Shown: in pieces, positions 13,316-23,223 of the stretch
How positions within the stretch are numbered: the stretch's first letter is position 1
Layout of the letters: the number at the start of each line of letters is the position of its first letter
Source of the DNA: Mycoplasmataceae bacterium
Lineage (GTDB): Bacteria; Bacillota_I; Bacilli_A; Mycoplasmatales; Mycoplasmoidaceae
Direction: 5' to 3'
NCBI GenBank assembly: GCA_031275175.1
Contig: JAISPD010000017.1
Location: 1 to 43,983, forward strand
Length of the DNA: 43,983 nt
Translations under genes and position numbers: made by a program
The notes under the pieces: model-generated
The model's input: only the letters and a program-made list of their open reading frames with translations
What the model was told of the DNA's origin: nothing
The model's database searches: none

Positions 13316-15247
13316 TTAATTTTTAGTAAAAAATAACGCAAAATCTAAAGGCGTCAATAAAACAGTTGATCCCGAAAGTTTAATTTCTTTATTTATCTGC
13401 AAGTAGATTTCGTTCAGAAGGCTGTAATAATCAAGACTACTACCACCTAAATCATAAATAAAATTAGTGTTATCATGAATATCATTAAGACTAGTATTAA
13501 ATATTTTTGCATAGCACTTTCTAATAATGATTAATAGATTTTGAACATTTTCAGTTTGGACAAATTGTAAATTCGTGTTCGCTTCAGAAGTACAAGGCAC
13601 TAATTTTAATTTATGATTTTCATATAATTCAACTAGTGTTTGGTGTTGAATTTTACCTAATTCTGTAAGTGGTAATTTATCTACTAAGTAATATTTTGTT
13701 GGTCTTTGATAAAGCGAAAGATGATTGGCAATTTCTTTGATTTTCTTAATAAGTAATGTTTGTGTAGTTTGGTCTACATTTTTAAATAAAATTATTAGAT
13801 TAATTTGATGGCTACCAGAGCGTTGTTTAATACCAAGAATTGCACATTGATAACGTTTATCAATGTTGAATAAATTTTCTAGTTCCTCTGGATTAATGTT
13901 TTCACCATCAGCACCAATGATTACATTATCTGAACGCCCAAGAATCATTAAGCGATTATTTTTAACTCTAGCAACATCATGCGTGTTATATCATTCATCT
14001 TTATTATTAACAGTTAATTGCCCAGACTCCATTTTACTCTTGAAAAGTAAATTACCTTTTAAAAGCAATTCATTCTGCTGATTAATTTTTCATTGAACAA
14101 TTTTAAAAGGTTTGCCAACTGTTAATTTATTACGGAAACGTGGATATTTAGATAATTCCACAGAAATGATACCACTTTCTGTCAAACCGTAACCATTATG
14201 AACAGCATAACCTAATCCATTAAGAACTTTTAAATATCGTTCATTAATCATTGCCCCACCAGAAATTAAAAAACGTAAATTTTCACCTAAAATCTTTTTT
14301 CGCAATCGCTTAAAAAGCAAGTTTCGTACAATGTAATTCCCGGTTTTTGGTAAAATATTTTGCAAAAAATTACCTAAATTTATAGCACCTAATAATTGTT
14401 TTTGTTTTTTTTGTTTTGTTGCTTCAGTCATGAGACTATTAACAACATTTTCTCAAACCATTGGCACAGCAAAAAAATGAGTAACTTTATGTTCCGTGCA
14501 AGTTGTGCGAATAGTTTCTGGTGAAAGATCTTTTAAAAAAACAATTGTTCTACCAAAAAAACTAAACCAAATTACAATTACTATAAAACCAAAAATGTGA
14601 TGCAAAGGAAGAAAGGCTAAAATTTTGATTTTGTTTGCATCTTTCATTCAGTTTCCCAAACGAATCATTTTATTATGTTTTAAAATCTCAGAGGCAATTG
14701 AGATTTGCGATATCAAAGAAGCAACATCATAAGTTACTACTTTAGGAATGTTTGTAGTCCCTGATGATAAAAAAGCTACTTCTGTAGCATATTCTGTGCG
14801 CCTTTTGATCTTATCATTGGGGGTATTCCAATGATGAAAATTAGTGTCGTTGATTTCATCAGCGACACTAATTTTTGTCAAAATTGTTTTTAAATATTCA
14901 TTGTCAATTTCAGGTTTAACCAAAATAGGCTTAAAACCTGCACCAATTATCCCTCAAAATGCGATATATCAATTTGGAGAATTATGCATCCTTAAAACAA
15001 TATCGCCTTTGGTTACTATGTGCTTAGACAAAATATTGTTGCTCACGTGAGTTGCTAAAGCGAACATATTTTGATAAGTTAATTGTTGATTAACACCATT
15101 GAGTTGGTACTCTGCAAAAATGTTATCTTTAAAAAAAGCTAAAGTAATTTCTTTGATGGAAGCAAAAGAAGATGGTGATTGTTTCAAATTCGTGAGCACT
15201 AGGCTGATCAACTGATTAACTTTTTTATATTTATTCATTTTATTCAT
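13316..15247 (-). CDS. AMP-forming acyl ligase with fused C-terminal carrier (PP-binding) domain
   Basis: 643 residues. The adenylating domain shows FLSSGTTNIPK (phosphate loop), FLPLHHIFGF, GYGLTESGI, LGRSDNVIIGADGENINPEE and the C-terminal Lys of LTELGKIQ. After a linker (about 535-560) comes a phosphopantetheine-binding domain (about 565-643) with DLGGSSLDYY, the carrier serine being Ser604. An acyl group could thus be activated and loaded onto the same chain, as in acyl-ACP synthetase fusions. It is the first gene of the seven-gene operon. The start could be ATG 15247 or ATG 15238; only 25 nt separate it from the divergent sufB ATG. Chain specificity cannot be read from sequence. Confidence 0.87.
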
Positions 15248-15262
15248 TAAAAAGGCTTTAAT

Positions 15263-15268
15263 TATAAT
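15263..15268 (+). promoter_or_regulatory. -10 box of sufB in a 25-bp divergent gap
   Basis: TATAAT ends 4 nt before ATG 15273, so transcription probably starts at or just inside the first codons; a second in-frame ATG lies at 15279. The whole gap between the divergent lipid operon and sufB is 25 bp. Confidence 0.4.
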
Positions 15269-15272
15269 ATCT

Positions 15273-16664
15273 ATGCAAATGAAATATCAATTTCCTCAAC
15301 AGACATACCAATATGGATTTAATGATCGAAACCAATCAAATCTTTCATTCAATAAAGGATTATCCATTAATGTAATTAAACAAATTTCTAAAATCAAACA
15401 AGAACCAACCTGAATGTTAAATATTCGGTTAAAAGCTTACAAAGCATTCAAAGAACTCAAAAATCCCCGTTGAGGTGTAGATTTAAACTTTATCAATTTT
15501 AATGATTACATCTACTATGCCTCACCAATTAAGAACAACCAACAATGAAGAGATATCCCTAAAAAAATTAGAAACACTTTTAAAAAATTAAATGTGCAAG
15601 AAATTGATGCTAAATTCTTATCAGGAATTAATAATCAATATGATTCAGAGTCAATTTACCATGATTTGATTAAAGAATTAAAAGATAAAAAAGTCATTTT
15701 TACCAACATTGAAACTGCTATCAAAAAATATCCACAATTAGTTAAAAAATATTTTGGTAAATTAGTATCTAGTAATGATAACAAGTATGCAGCTTTAAAC
15801 ACCGCAGTATGGTCTGGCGGTTCTTTCATATATGTTCCTAAAGGTGTCCAATTAGCAAAACCATTGCAAGCTTATTTTCGTATTAATACTAAATCAGTCG
15901 GTCAATTTGAACGAACACTCATCATTGTTGATGAAGGAGCTAAAGTACATTACACCGAAGGCTGTACTGCTCCCATTTATGATCAAAATAATTTACATGC
16001 AGCAGTTGTCGAAGTGTTTGTATTAAAAAATGCTAAAGCACGTTATTCTACAATTCAGAACTGATCGGATAATGTATTAAATTTAGTCACCAAGCGCTGT
16101 CTATGTGAATCTAACGCTACAATGGAATGAATTGATGGTAATTTGGGTAGCAAACTTAATATGAAGTATCCAGCAACGATTCTCAAAGGTGACAACGCTT
16201 CAGCAAAATGTATTTCGATTGCTATCGCCCATCATGATGTGATTCAAGATGCAGGAGCAAAAATGATTCACATTGGTAAAAATACACGTAGCCAAATTAT
16301 TTCTAAATCAATTGCTCACAATGGAGGTAATGCTACTTATCGTGGTTTAGTAAACATTACTAAAAATGCAACCAATAGCTATGCAGAGGTGCAATGTGAT
16401 ACTTTAATTTTAGATAACAAAAGTAAGACGGACACAATCCCAACAGAAATCATAGCCAACCACACATCTTTTTTAAAACACGAAGCTAAAGTTACTGATC
16501 TAGACAAAGAAAAAATGTTTTATTTAAATAGTCGTTCAATAGATCAACAAAATGCTAAACATTTATTGGTTTTAGGTTTCATTGAACCTTTCGTTGATGA
16601 ACTACCAATAGAATATGCGGTAGAATTAAATCGTTTGTTAAAAATAGATTTGGAAAATGGGTAA
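15273..16664 (+). CDS. sufB: Fe-S cluster assembly scaffold protein SufB
   Basis: 463 residues, typical SufB length. SufB with SufC and SufD forms the scaffold on which Fe-S clusters are built. Family landmarks: NTAVWSGGSFIYVPKGVQLAKPLQAYFRIN, the FERTLIIVDEGAKVHYTEGC block with the conserved Cys, YSTIQNWSDNV, RCLCESNATMEWIDGNLGSKLNMKYP, and RSQIISKSIAHNGGNATYRGLV near the C-terminus, ending GFIEPFVDELPIEYAVELNRLL. Several W are TGA. No sufC, sufD, sufS or sufU lies next to it, so partners must be elsewhere or the scaffold works alone. The superoxide reductase gene follows by 38 nt and contains iron centres. Confidence 0.95.
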
Positions 16665-16702
16665 TATACTTATAAAAAGTAATATGCAAAGAGGTATCCT
16701 AT

Positions 16703-17095
16703 ATGAAACAAGTAAAAATGTATAAATGTTCAGTCTGTGGTAACATCATTTTAAAGTTACAAGATCAATCAGAGAACTTAGTTTGTTGTAATCAACCAAT
16801 CAATTTATTAGAGGCTAATAGTGTTGATGCAGCAGTAGAAAAACATGTTCCAGTCTTAATTGATAAAGTTAAAGACTGTAAAATAGCTGATGCACCAATT
16901 TATGCTGTGCAAGTAGGTAGTGTACCACACCCAATGGTACCAGAGCATTTCATTAATTGAATTGGTTCTTTTTCAAACAAAACATGGGTCATAAAATGAT
17001 TGGTACCAAATGATAAACCACAACATAATTTAAAAATTGGTAAAGATGCTACCGTTTATGAATATTGTAATATTCATGGCTTGTGGAAGAAATAA
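16703..17095 (+). CDS. Desulfoferrodoxin (two-iron superoxide reductase)
   Basis: 130 residues. It reduces superoxide to hydrogen peroxide without releasing oxygen and is typical of anaerobes and microaerophiles. Centre I (rubredoxin-like FeCys4) has Cys9, Cys12, Cys28 and Cys29. Centre II (FeHis4Cys) has Glu46-Lys47-His48 (EKHVP), VPHPMVPEHFINWI with two more His, and CNIHG at the C-terminus with Cys and His. All expected ligands are present, so the enzyme should be active. A clear ribosome site (AGAGG) precedes ATG 16703. It follows sufB in the same direction, which makes a small iron and oxygen-stress unit. It is rare in mollicutes as far as I know. Confidence 0.94.
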
Positions 17096-17108
17096 TTTTT
17101 AGAATATT

Positions 17109-17146
17109 TATCGTTTCATATAATTACCATCAATATGAAAACGATA
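17109..17146. promoter_or_regulatory. Inverted repeat over the asnS promoter and start codon
   Basis: TATCGTTTCATA (17109-17120) pairs with TATGAAAACGATA (17134-17146), leaving one unpaired A. The -10 box lies at its inner edge and the start codon in the right arm. As RNA it could end superoxide-reductase transcripts, although no U tract follows; as DNA it could be an operator. Confidence 0.4.
17119..17124 (+). promoter_or_regulatory. -10 box of asnS
   Basis: TATAAT ends 10 nt before ATG 17135; no ribosome site is present, consistent with a leaderless or very short-leader mRNA. Confidence 0.45.
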
Positions 17147-18493
17147 GAAATTAAAGAGATTTTTGAAAGTCCGCATCAATCAAGTTTGGTCACAATTAAA
17201 GGTTGAGTTAAATCTAATCGTGATAGTGGTAAGATTGCGTTTTTGGAAATTAATGATGGAACAACCATCAATAATATTCAAGTGGTGTATAAAAAACTTA
17301 CAACTACAGGTTTTGACACAGTAATTAGTGCACGTACTGGCAGTGCCGTTTTAGCAGTTGGTGAAATTAAAACAAATAATAAAGCTGAACAAAAATATGA
17401 ATTGGTGGCTAAAGAAGTCAAACTACTTAAGCAAGCTCACGAAGATTATCCATTGCAAAAAAAACAACACTCTTTAGAATTTTTGCGTGATCATGCTCAT
17501 TTACGAGCTCGTACCACAACATTTGCTAGCATCATGCGTGTTCGTAGTCGCTTAGCTTATATCATTCATAAATTCTTCCAAGATAACGGTTTTATCTGAG
17601 TGGCTTCGCCTATTATCACATCCAACGATGCAGAAGGAGCTGGAGAAAATTTTGAATTAATTAACGGTACACCTAGTAAAACATTTTTTGATAAAACGGC
17701 TAAATTAACCGTTTCGGGGCAATTAAATGCAGAAGCATATGCTCAAGCATTTAGCCAAGTGTACACTTTTGGACCAACGTTTAGAGCAGAATATAGTCAC
17801 ACTAATCGCCATATAGCAGAATTTTGAATGATTGAACCTGAAATTGCTTTTATTGACTTAAATCAACTGATGCTAGTCATTGAAACTTTCATCAAAACCA
17901 TTGTTAAAGATATTACTAAACAATGTAATGATGAAATTAATTTTTTCACTAAAAACAATCCTGAAATTCAACAAAGATTGAATACACTTATTAAAGATAA
18001 ATTTAATAAGGTTGAATATCAAGAAGTTATTAATTTATTACAAACTGCTGTAAAAAAAGACCATAAATTTGAAAATAATGATATTCATTTTGGTATGGAT
18101 CTCGCGAGCGAACACGAACGATACATTTGTGAAAAAATTTATAATAGTCCAGTGTTTATTTTTAATTACCCTAAAGAAATTAAGGCTTTCTACATGAAAG
18201 TAAATTCCGATAATAAAACTGTAGCAGCATGCGATTTATTAGTTCCGGGGGTGGGTGAAATCATTGGTGGTAGTCAAAGGGAAGATGACTATGATACGTT
18301 ATTAAATCGTTGTCAAGAGTTACATATTGATTTAAAAAATATTCAGTGATACTTGGACTTACGAAAATATGGTTATCATTCATCCGCTGGATTTGGTTTA
18401 GGTTTTGAACGTTTACTAATGTATCTTCTCAATTTAGATAATATTCGTGACGCAATCCCTTTCCCTAGATCTCCAGGTAGTCTAAAGTTTTAA
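17135..18493 (+). CDS. asnS: Asparaginyl-tRNA synthetase
   Basis: 452 residues, class IIb synthetase that charges tRNA-Asn. The N-terminal OB-fold anticodon-binding domain has the pattern [24 protein letters not shown]. Motif 2 is [26 protein letters not shown], where HxAEFWMxEPE is diagnostic for AsnRS. Motif 3 is [30 protein letters not shown]. Trp codons written TGA occur at GWVKS, FIWVAS, AEFWM and IQWYLD. The ATG at 17135 has a TATAAT 10 nt upstream. pgsA starts one base after its stop codon, so the two are co-transcribed. An own AsnRS means Asn-tRNA need not be made by transamidation. Confidence 0.95.
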
Positions 18494-18494
18494 C

Positions 18495-19112
18495 ATGGTT
18501 TTTAAAAAGCAATCAATTCCTAATTTTTTCACCATTTTTCGCATATTGCTTGTACCAATCATTGTTGTTTTATTATTAATGTCATCTGCCGATATTTATC
18601 ACATTAATTTTAATGGTACAACTTATTCTTTTTCAATAACTAATGTAATAGCGGCATTATGTTTTGTGCTTGCGTGTTTGACAGATGCTTTAGATGGATA
18701 TTTGGCTAGACGCAACCAATGAACAAGTGATTTTGGTAGACTATGAGATCCAATTGCTGATAAATTACTTATTAATGCAATTTTAATTTGTTTTGCATTT
18801 CAAGGGAAAATTTATGTTTGAATTCCCATCATTATGATTTCACGTGATGTAATCGTAGATGCTCTACGCATGTATACAATTACTCAAAAACATGCAAAAG
18901 ATATTTCAGCCAACATTTTTGGCAAAATGAAAACTATTTTTCAAATGTTAGCTATTATGATAATTTTATTTATTTTCAATGGTAATGCTCAATCATTGAA
19001 TTATCACCTTTTCCAAAATATGCTCATGGATTTAGCTCTATGTGCTTCAATAATTTCTGGCATTATTTATGTCCATAAATTTTTACCCACTAAAAATAAA
19101 CTACAAAATTAG
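18495..19112 (+). CDS. pgsA: CDP-diacylglycerol-glycerol-3-phosphate 3-phosphatidyltransferase
   Basis: 205 residues, integral membrane CDP-alcohol phosphatidyltransferase that makes phosphatidylglycerol phosphate, the committed step to phosphatidylglycerol and cardiolipin. The signature DGX2ARX8GX3DX3D is complete in DALDGYLARRNQWTSDFGRLWDP followed by IAD. N-terminal FFTIFRILLVPIIVVLLL starts the first of about five membrane helices. Start ATG 18495 follows the asnS stop by one base. It is the only phospholipid head-group enzyme in the window and lies about 3 kb from the acyl-remodelling operon on the other strand. In-frame TGA at NQWTSD, RLWDP and YVWIPI is read as Trp. Confidence 0.92.
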
Positions 19113-19126
19113 GTTCTTATATTTAA

Positions 19127-19153
19127 AATTGGTTAAATTGACTAGTTTGTTTG
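19127..19153 (-). repeat. 3' flank motif of the small-protein family, copy 3 (diverged)
   Basis: On the minus strand CAAACAAACTAGT overlaps the last codons and stop of the 19142-19351 gene and is followed by CAATTTAACCAA. It matches copy 1 at 306-335 best in the first 13 bases. Confidence 0.5.
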
Positions 19154-19351
19154 CTCTTTGAGTTTATTCGCCTTAACGAATTTGTCTAAACGTCTGTCAT
19201 GTTTTTTTAAATGAGTTTTGATGTTTCCTACATCCGTAGCAATTTTCTTTACCAAATTAAACAATATCATATTCTTAATTATAACTACTTCAAATTCAGT
19301 ATTTTCCAATTGCGGATCTGATGGATATTTAGTAATTTTGTATTTCGCCAT
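19142..19351 (-). CDS. Small unknown protein of a local paralogous family (69 aa)
   Basis: 69 residues, basic, without signal peptide or membrane segment. The N-terminus MAKYKITKYPSDPQ resembles MKQVKITKYNKDPK of the neighbouring gene at 19489-19677, and the ends RLDKFVKANKLKE and RLDNIVKMNNLKE also match. Its middle MILFNLVKKIATDV matches the truncated gene at 191-295. The second half looks helical and coiled-coil-forming. A ribosome site (AGAGAT) precedes ATG 19351. I do not recognise the family; a small cytosolic protein associated with a repeated or mobile element is one possibility. Confidence 0.6.
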   Translation of the reverse strand: MAKYKITKYPSDPQLENTEFEVVIIKNMILFNLVKKIATDVGNIKTHLKKHDRRLDKFVKANKLKEQTN

Positions 19352-19408
19352 AATTATCTCTTACATTCACTATTCAAAAATACATCACAGATTTATTAAT
19401 AAAAAGAA

Positions 19409-19454
19409 AAAACCAAGATAGGGATTCAAAGTTAATTAAATGTATCTTGGTTTT
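19409..19454. repeat. 12-bp inverted repeat between the two small paralogues
   Basis: AAAACCAAGATA (19409-19420) and TATCTTGGTTTT (19443-19454) are perfect complements around a 22-nt loop. The right arm is the end of the 3' flank motif, so the left arm is an extra inverted piece of it. It could fold as a stem in transcripts of the upstream small gene; no U run makes it a clear terminator. Confidence 0.45.
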
Positions 19455-19473
19455 GAATAAACTAGTGTGTTTG
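19443..19473 (-). repeat. 3' flank motif of the small-protein family, copy 2
   Basis: On the minus strand it begins CAAACACACTAGTTTATTC and ends AAAACCAAGATA. It is nearly identical to copy 1 (306-335) apart from single-base indels and one substitution, and lies about 15 nt downstream of the 19489-19677 gene. Confidence 0.6.
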
Positions 19474-19488
19474 ATTGCGAGATTTGAA

Positions 19489-19677
19489 TTACTCTTTAAG
19501 ATTATTCATCTTAACAATGTTATCCAAGCGAGCGACAATTGGCTTTAAGGCCTCTTGCATTGCTCCAGCAAATCAAGCAGGGACTTTAGGCCCTCTTGTT
19601 GGCTGAATTTCAACAACAATCTCGTCACCGACACGTTTAGGGTCTTTATTGTATTTAGTAATTTTTACTTGCTTCAT
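19489..19677 (-). CDS. Small unknown protein of the same paralogous family (62 aa)
   Basis: 62 residues from ATG 19677: MKQVKITKYNKDPKRVGDEI at the start, then VVVEIQPTRGPKVPAWFAGA and a helical end closing with RLDNIVKMNNLKE. The W codon (PAWFAG) is TGA, so under the standard code the gene would be missed. An alternative in-frame ATG is at 19683, but TATAAT (19686-19691, minus strand) lies only 2 nt from it and 8 nt from ATG 19677, which favours 19677 and a leaderless start. It is similar to the 19142-19351 protein at both ends but differs in the middle. Function unknown. Confidence 0.6.
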
Positions 19678-19685
19678 GCTCATAA

Positions 19686-19691
19686 ATTATA
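19686..19691 (-). promoter_or_regulatory. -10 box of the 19489-19677 small gene
   Basis: TATAAT on the minus strand, 8 nt from ATG 19677. Upstream of it lies ATCTTTTAGGGACGAAGT, loosely like the repeat at 67-115 (GGGACAAAGT, GATCTTTTAG). Confidence 0.4.
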
Positions 19692-19822
19692 CTTCGTCCC
19701 TAAAAGATTTATTATGGTTGACAGTTAACATAGTTATTTTTAGAAAAATAGTTGAATATATTGATTGAAGTCTTAGCTTATTTAACTTCATGCTAACGCA
19801 CTTATTTTATTACTCTGTTTAT

Positions 19823-20083
19823 CTATAACGGTGCCATCATTGTTGATCTACTTGGATATGCAGACATACGAATATATCCGTTATTTTGTCTAAATGCATA
19901 GTAACTTTTTTTATTTTGGTGTTCATTAGATGCTTTCGCTCTTTGTTTAGCATCAATAATTGAACTAGCTGTATGTGTTGCTGTACTGACGGCCATACTA
20001 ACTCCCATAATAATTACTCATAACAGCATTGGCGCAATTCCGCCCACTGTTTGTTTTTTATTATCTTTAGTCATTAATTCCAT
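19823..20083 (-). CDS. Small single-pass membrane protein, unknown (86 aa)
   Basis: 86 residues: a short charged N-terminus (MELMTKDNKKQT), one hydrophobic segment about residues 13-35 (GGIAPMLLWVIIMGVSMAVS), then a polar tail rich in Lys, Asn and Tyr ending SRSTMMAPL. Start ATG 20083 is fixed by a strong ribosome site GGGAGGT five bases upstream; the later ATG at 20008 lacks one and would remove most of the membrane segment. One TGA is read as Trp (LLWVII). It lies upstream of the two small paralogues in the same direction, with about 145 nt between, which holds nothing else recognisable. Function unknown. Confidence 0.6.
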
Positions 20084-20138
20084 AATTACCTCCCTTCAAA
20101 ATATATAAATAAACAAAATTAAGTAAATTGACTATTTT

Positions 20139-20305
20139 TTATATATCTTGGGAAGTGTAACTAGAAAGTACCACCTCATATCCAAAGTTACCAAGGATAT
20201 TTTGTACACATATATTGTAGTTATTGTAGCTTTCTAAAGCGGTTCTGTAACTAAATTTTTCGTCTAAAAGATCAGCGAAAACACTACTTTTTTTTACATA
20301 CAAAA
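20139..20305 (-). other. Gene-less stretch with an open frame remnant
   Basis: Between the small membrane gene and gapA, a minus-strand frame is open and reads protein-like (SVFADLLDEKFSYRTALES, then YNNYNICVQNILGNFGYEVV), ending at 20139. It has no credible start: the first upstream ATGs lie in the gapA leader and coding region. Its VFADLLD section is encoded by the 18-bp repeat shared with 99-116. It may be the end of a lost mobile-element gene, or chance. Confidence 0.3.
20264..20281 (-). repeat. 18-bp copy of the 67-115 repeat
   Basis: On the minus strand TTTTCGCTGATCTTTTAG is identical to 99-116 near the left edge. It lies 31 bp upstream of the gapA -10 box. Confidence 0.6.
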
Positions 20306-20311
20306 TGTGAG

Positions 20312-20317
20312 TATAAT
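20312..20317 (+). promoter_or_regulatory. -10 box of gapA
   Basis: TATAAT preceded by TGTGAG (extended -10 like), followed by a leader of about 35 nt with a ribosome site AGGAG at 20341-20345. Unlike many genes here, gapA thus has a proper leader. Confidence 0.5.
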
Positions 20318-20358
20318 CATTAATGGTTATTATAAAAATTAGGAGAATTAAAAAATTT

Positions 20359-21360
<1,002 letters not shown>

Positions 21361-21467
21361 TAAATTGTGTCTATTAAAACAAACATAAATAAACTAAACA
21401 AGAATACTACATTCTATTCACAATTTGCTAATCAGAATACTTCACATAGTGCTCTAAAATTGTAAGT

Positions 21468-21473
21468 TATAAT
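21468..21473 (+). promoter_or_regulatory. -10 box of manA
   Basis: TATAAT ends 10 nt before ATG 21484 with no ribosome site. The rest of 21361-21467 shows nothing recognisable. Confidence 0.45.
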
Positions 21474-21483
21474 AGACATCGAA

Positions 21484-22389
21484 ATGAAAAATAATATTAT
21501 TTTTTTACAGCCATACCTTGTCCCCAAACTTTGAGGAGGCCACAATCTTGCTCAATATGGAATTTCTTTCAAAGAAAATCTTGGCGAGGCATGAATCATT
21601 AGCGGCATTGAAGGTAAATCATCAATCATTGCAAATAATGAATATAAAAATATGACACTTCATGAGTTCTATCAGGACCATCGAGCGTTTTTTGATAACC
21701 ACGAAAATACACAATATCCGTTATTATTGAAACTCTTAGATTGCAATGATGATTTGAGCATCCAAGTACACCCAACAGACGCATATGCCAACGATAATCA
21801 CAATGTTTCAAGCAAAACAGAATTATGATATATTTTGGATACAATCAAAAATGCAAAAATAGTTTATGGACACAAAGCACAGACTAAAGCTGAATTAATA
21901 ACTTTGATTAATAACCATAATTGAAATTCCCTATTAAACATTGTGCCGGTTAATAAGAATGATTTGTTTTATGTACCTAGTGGTACATTACATGCTTTGA
22001 AAAAAGGATTGGTAATTTTAGAATTACAACAAACATCAGATACTACCTTCCGTTTATATGATTATGGTCGTAATCAAAAAAATAGACCATTAAATATTAA
22101 TGAAGCGATTGAAAATATTACTACCCCTTTTGTTTTGCCTCAATTGGAACATAAAAACGGCGAATTATTGACATCTCCGTTTTTCTCTATCACCAAAATT
22201 AAAAACAAAGGTGTTAAAGATTATGATTTTTCGTACGCTCGTTGATTACAATGTTTTGTTGCAGAAGGCAGTGGTTCTATTGAAGACAACGAAATTAGTA
22301 AGGGTTCCACCTTCATTATTGGTAACAACGATCTAAATTTTCAATTAAATGGTGACTTAGAAATTATTATTTCTTACATAAGAAGATAA
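21484..22389 (+). CDS. manA: Mannose-6-phosphate isomerase, class I (short form)
   Basis: 301 residues, cupin-fold zinc enzyme interconverting mannose 6-phosphate and fructose 6-phosphate. Features: KLWGGHNLAQYG near the N-terminus (KxWGG), GEAWIISG, PLLLKLLDCNDDLSIQVHPTDAYA with the zinc-binding QVHP, SKTELWYIL with the Glu, and VPSGTLHAL with the second His. The C-terminus is a second cupin domain. It would feed host-derived mannose to glycolysis. Trp codons are mostly TGA. mutM starts one base after its stop, so manA-mutM-coaE form one transcription unit. Confidence 0.93.
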
Positions 22390-22390
22390 A

Positions 22391-23221
22391 ATGCCAGAAC
22401 TTCCTGAAGTCCAAACAATCATTAATACACTCTTGAAGAGTGGCATGCTGCACCACCCTATTACAAAAATTAATATTTATAAAAGGAAATTATTAAAAAA
22501 TAGTACTCCAAATACATTTATCAATTTTTTACAGGGCGAAAGCTTTGAAAACATCGAACGTAAAGGTAAATTCTTTATTTTTTCATTAACTCATAATAAA
22601 ACATTAGTAGTTCATTTACGCATGGAAGGGAAATTGTTTTATGAAAAAAATCATTCTACTGTACAAAAAACTCATCTAAGAGTGGAGTTTTTTTTCAAAA
22701 ATGATTTTGTTCTTCGTTATTATGATTCAAGAATTTTTGGCACATTTCACATCTATAAAAATCAAGAGCATTTGCGTGCAAATCAATTAACTAAATTAGG
22801 TCTAGATCCATTAGCAAAAGATTTTAAAGGATCTTATTTAAAAAATCAATTAATAAAATCAAATAAAGCGATTAAAACATGTCTCTTGGATCAAACCAAA
22901 GTTTCGGGAATTGGTAATATATATGCCGATGAAATTCTTTTTTTAAGTGGAATAAATCCTACCAAAAAAGCTAATCTATTACATGATAAAGATTTTGACA
23001 ATATAGCTAAATATAGTAAACAAGTTTTACAGAAATCAATCAAATTTGGTGGAACCACCATTGCCACTTATTTATCTTCTGCTAATCATACTGGACGTTT
23101 TCAAAATATGTTATTAGTCCACACTAAAGAAGGATCACCGTGTATCCGTTGTCATACTAAAATTGTGAAAATTAAACTCAATGGACGCGGTACTTATTAC
23201 TGTCCCAACTGTCAAAAATAA
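22391..23221 (+). CDS. mutM: Formamidopyrimidine-DNA glycosylase (Fpg)
   Basis: 276 residues, full length and with no TGA codon inside. This base-excision repair enzyme removes 8-oxoguanine and ring-opened purines and nicks the site. Pro2-Glu3 of MPELPEVQTI are the catalytic residues; KGKFFIF and HLRMEGKLF hold the conserved Lys and H2TH approach region, and SGIGNIYADEIL is the helix-two-turn-helix. The C-terminal zinc finger is CIRCHTKIV ending CPNCQK with four Cys. It is followed 2 nt later by coaE, the usual mollicute order. Confidence 0.97.
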   Translation: MPELPEVQTIINTLLKSGMLHHPITKINIYKRKLLKNSTPNTFINFLQGESFENIERKGKFFIFSLTHNKTLVVHLRMEGKLFYEKNHSTVQKTHLRVEFFFKNDFVLRYYDSRIFGTFHIYKNQEHLRANQLTKLGLDPLAKDFKGSYLKNQLIKSNKAIKTCLLDQTKVSGIGNIYADEILFLSGINPTKKANLLHDKDFDNIAKYSKQVLQKSIKFGGTTIATYLSSANHTGRFQNMLLVHTKEGSPCIRCHTKIVKIKLNGRGTYYCPNCQK

Positions 23222-23223
23222 TT

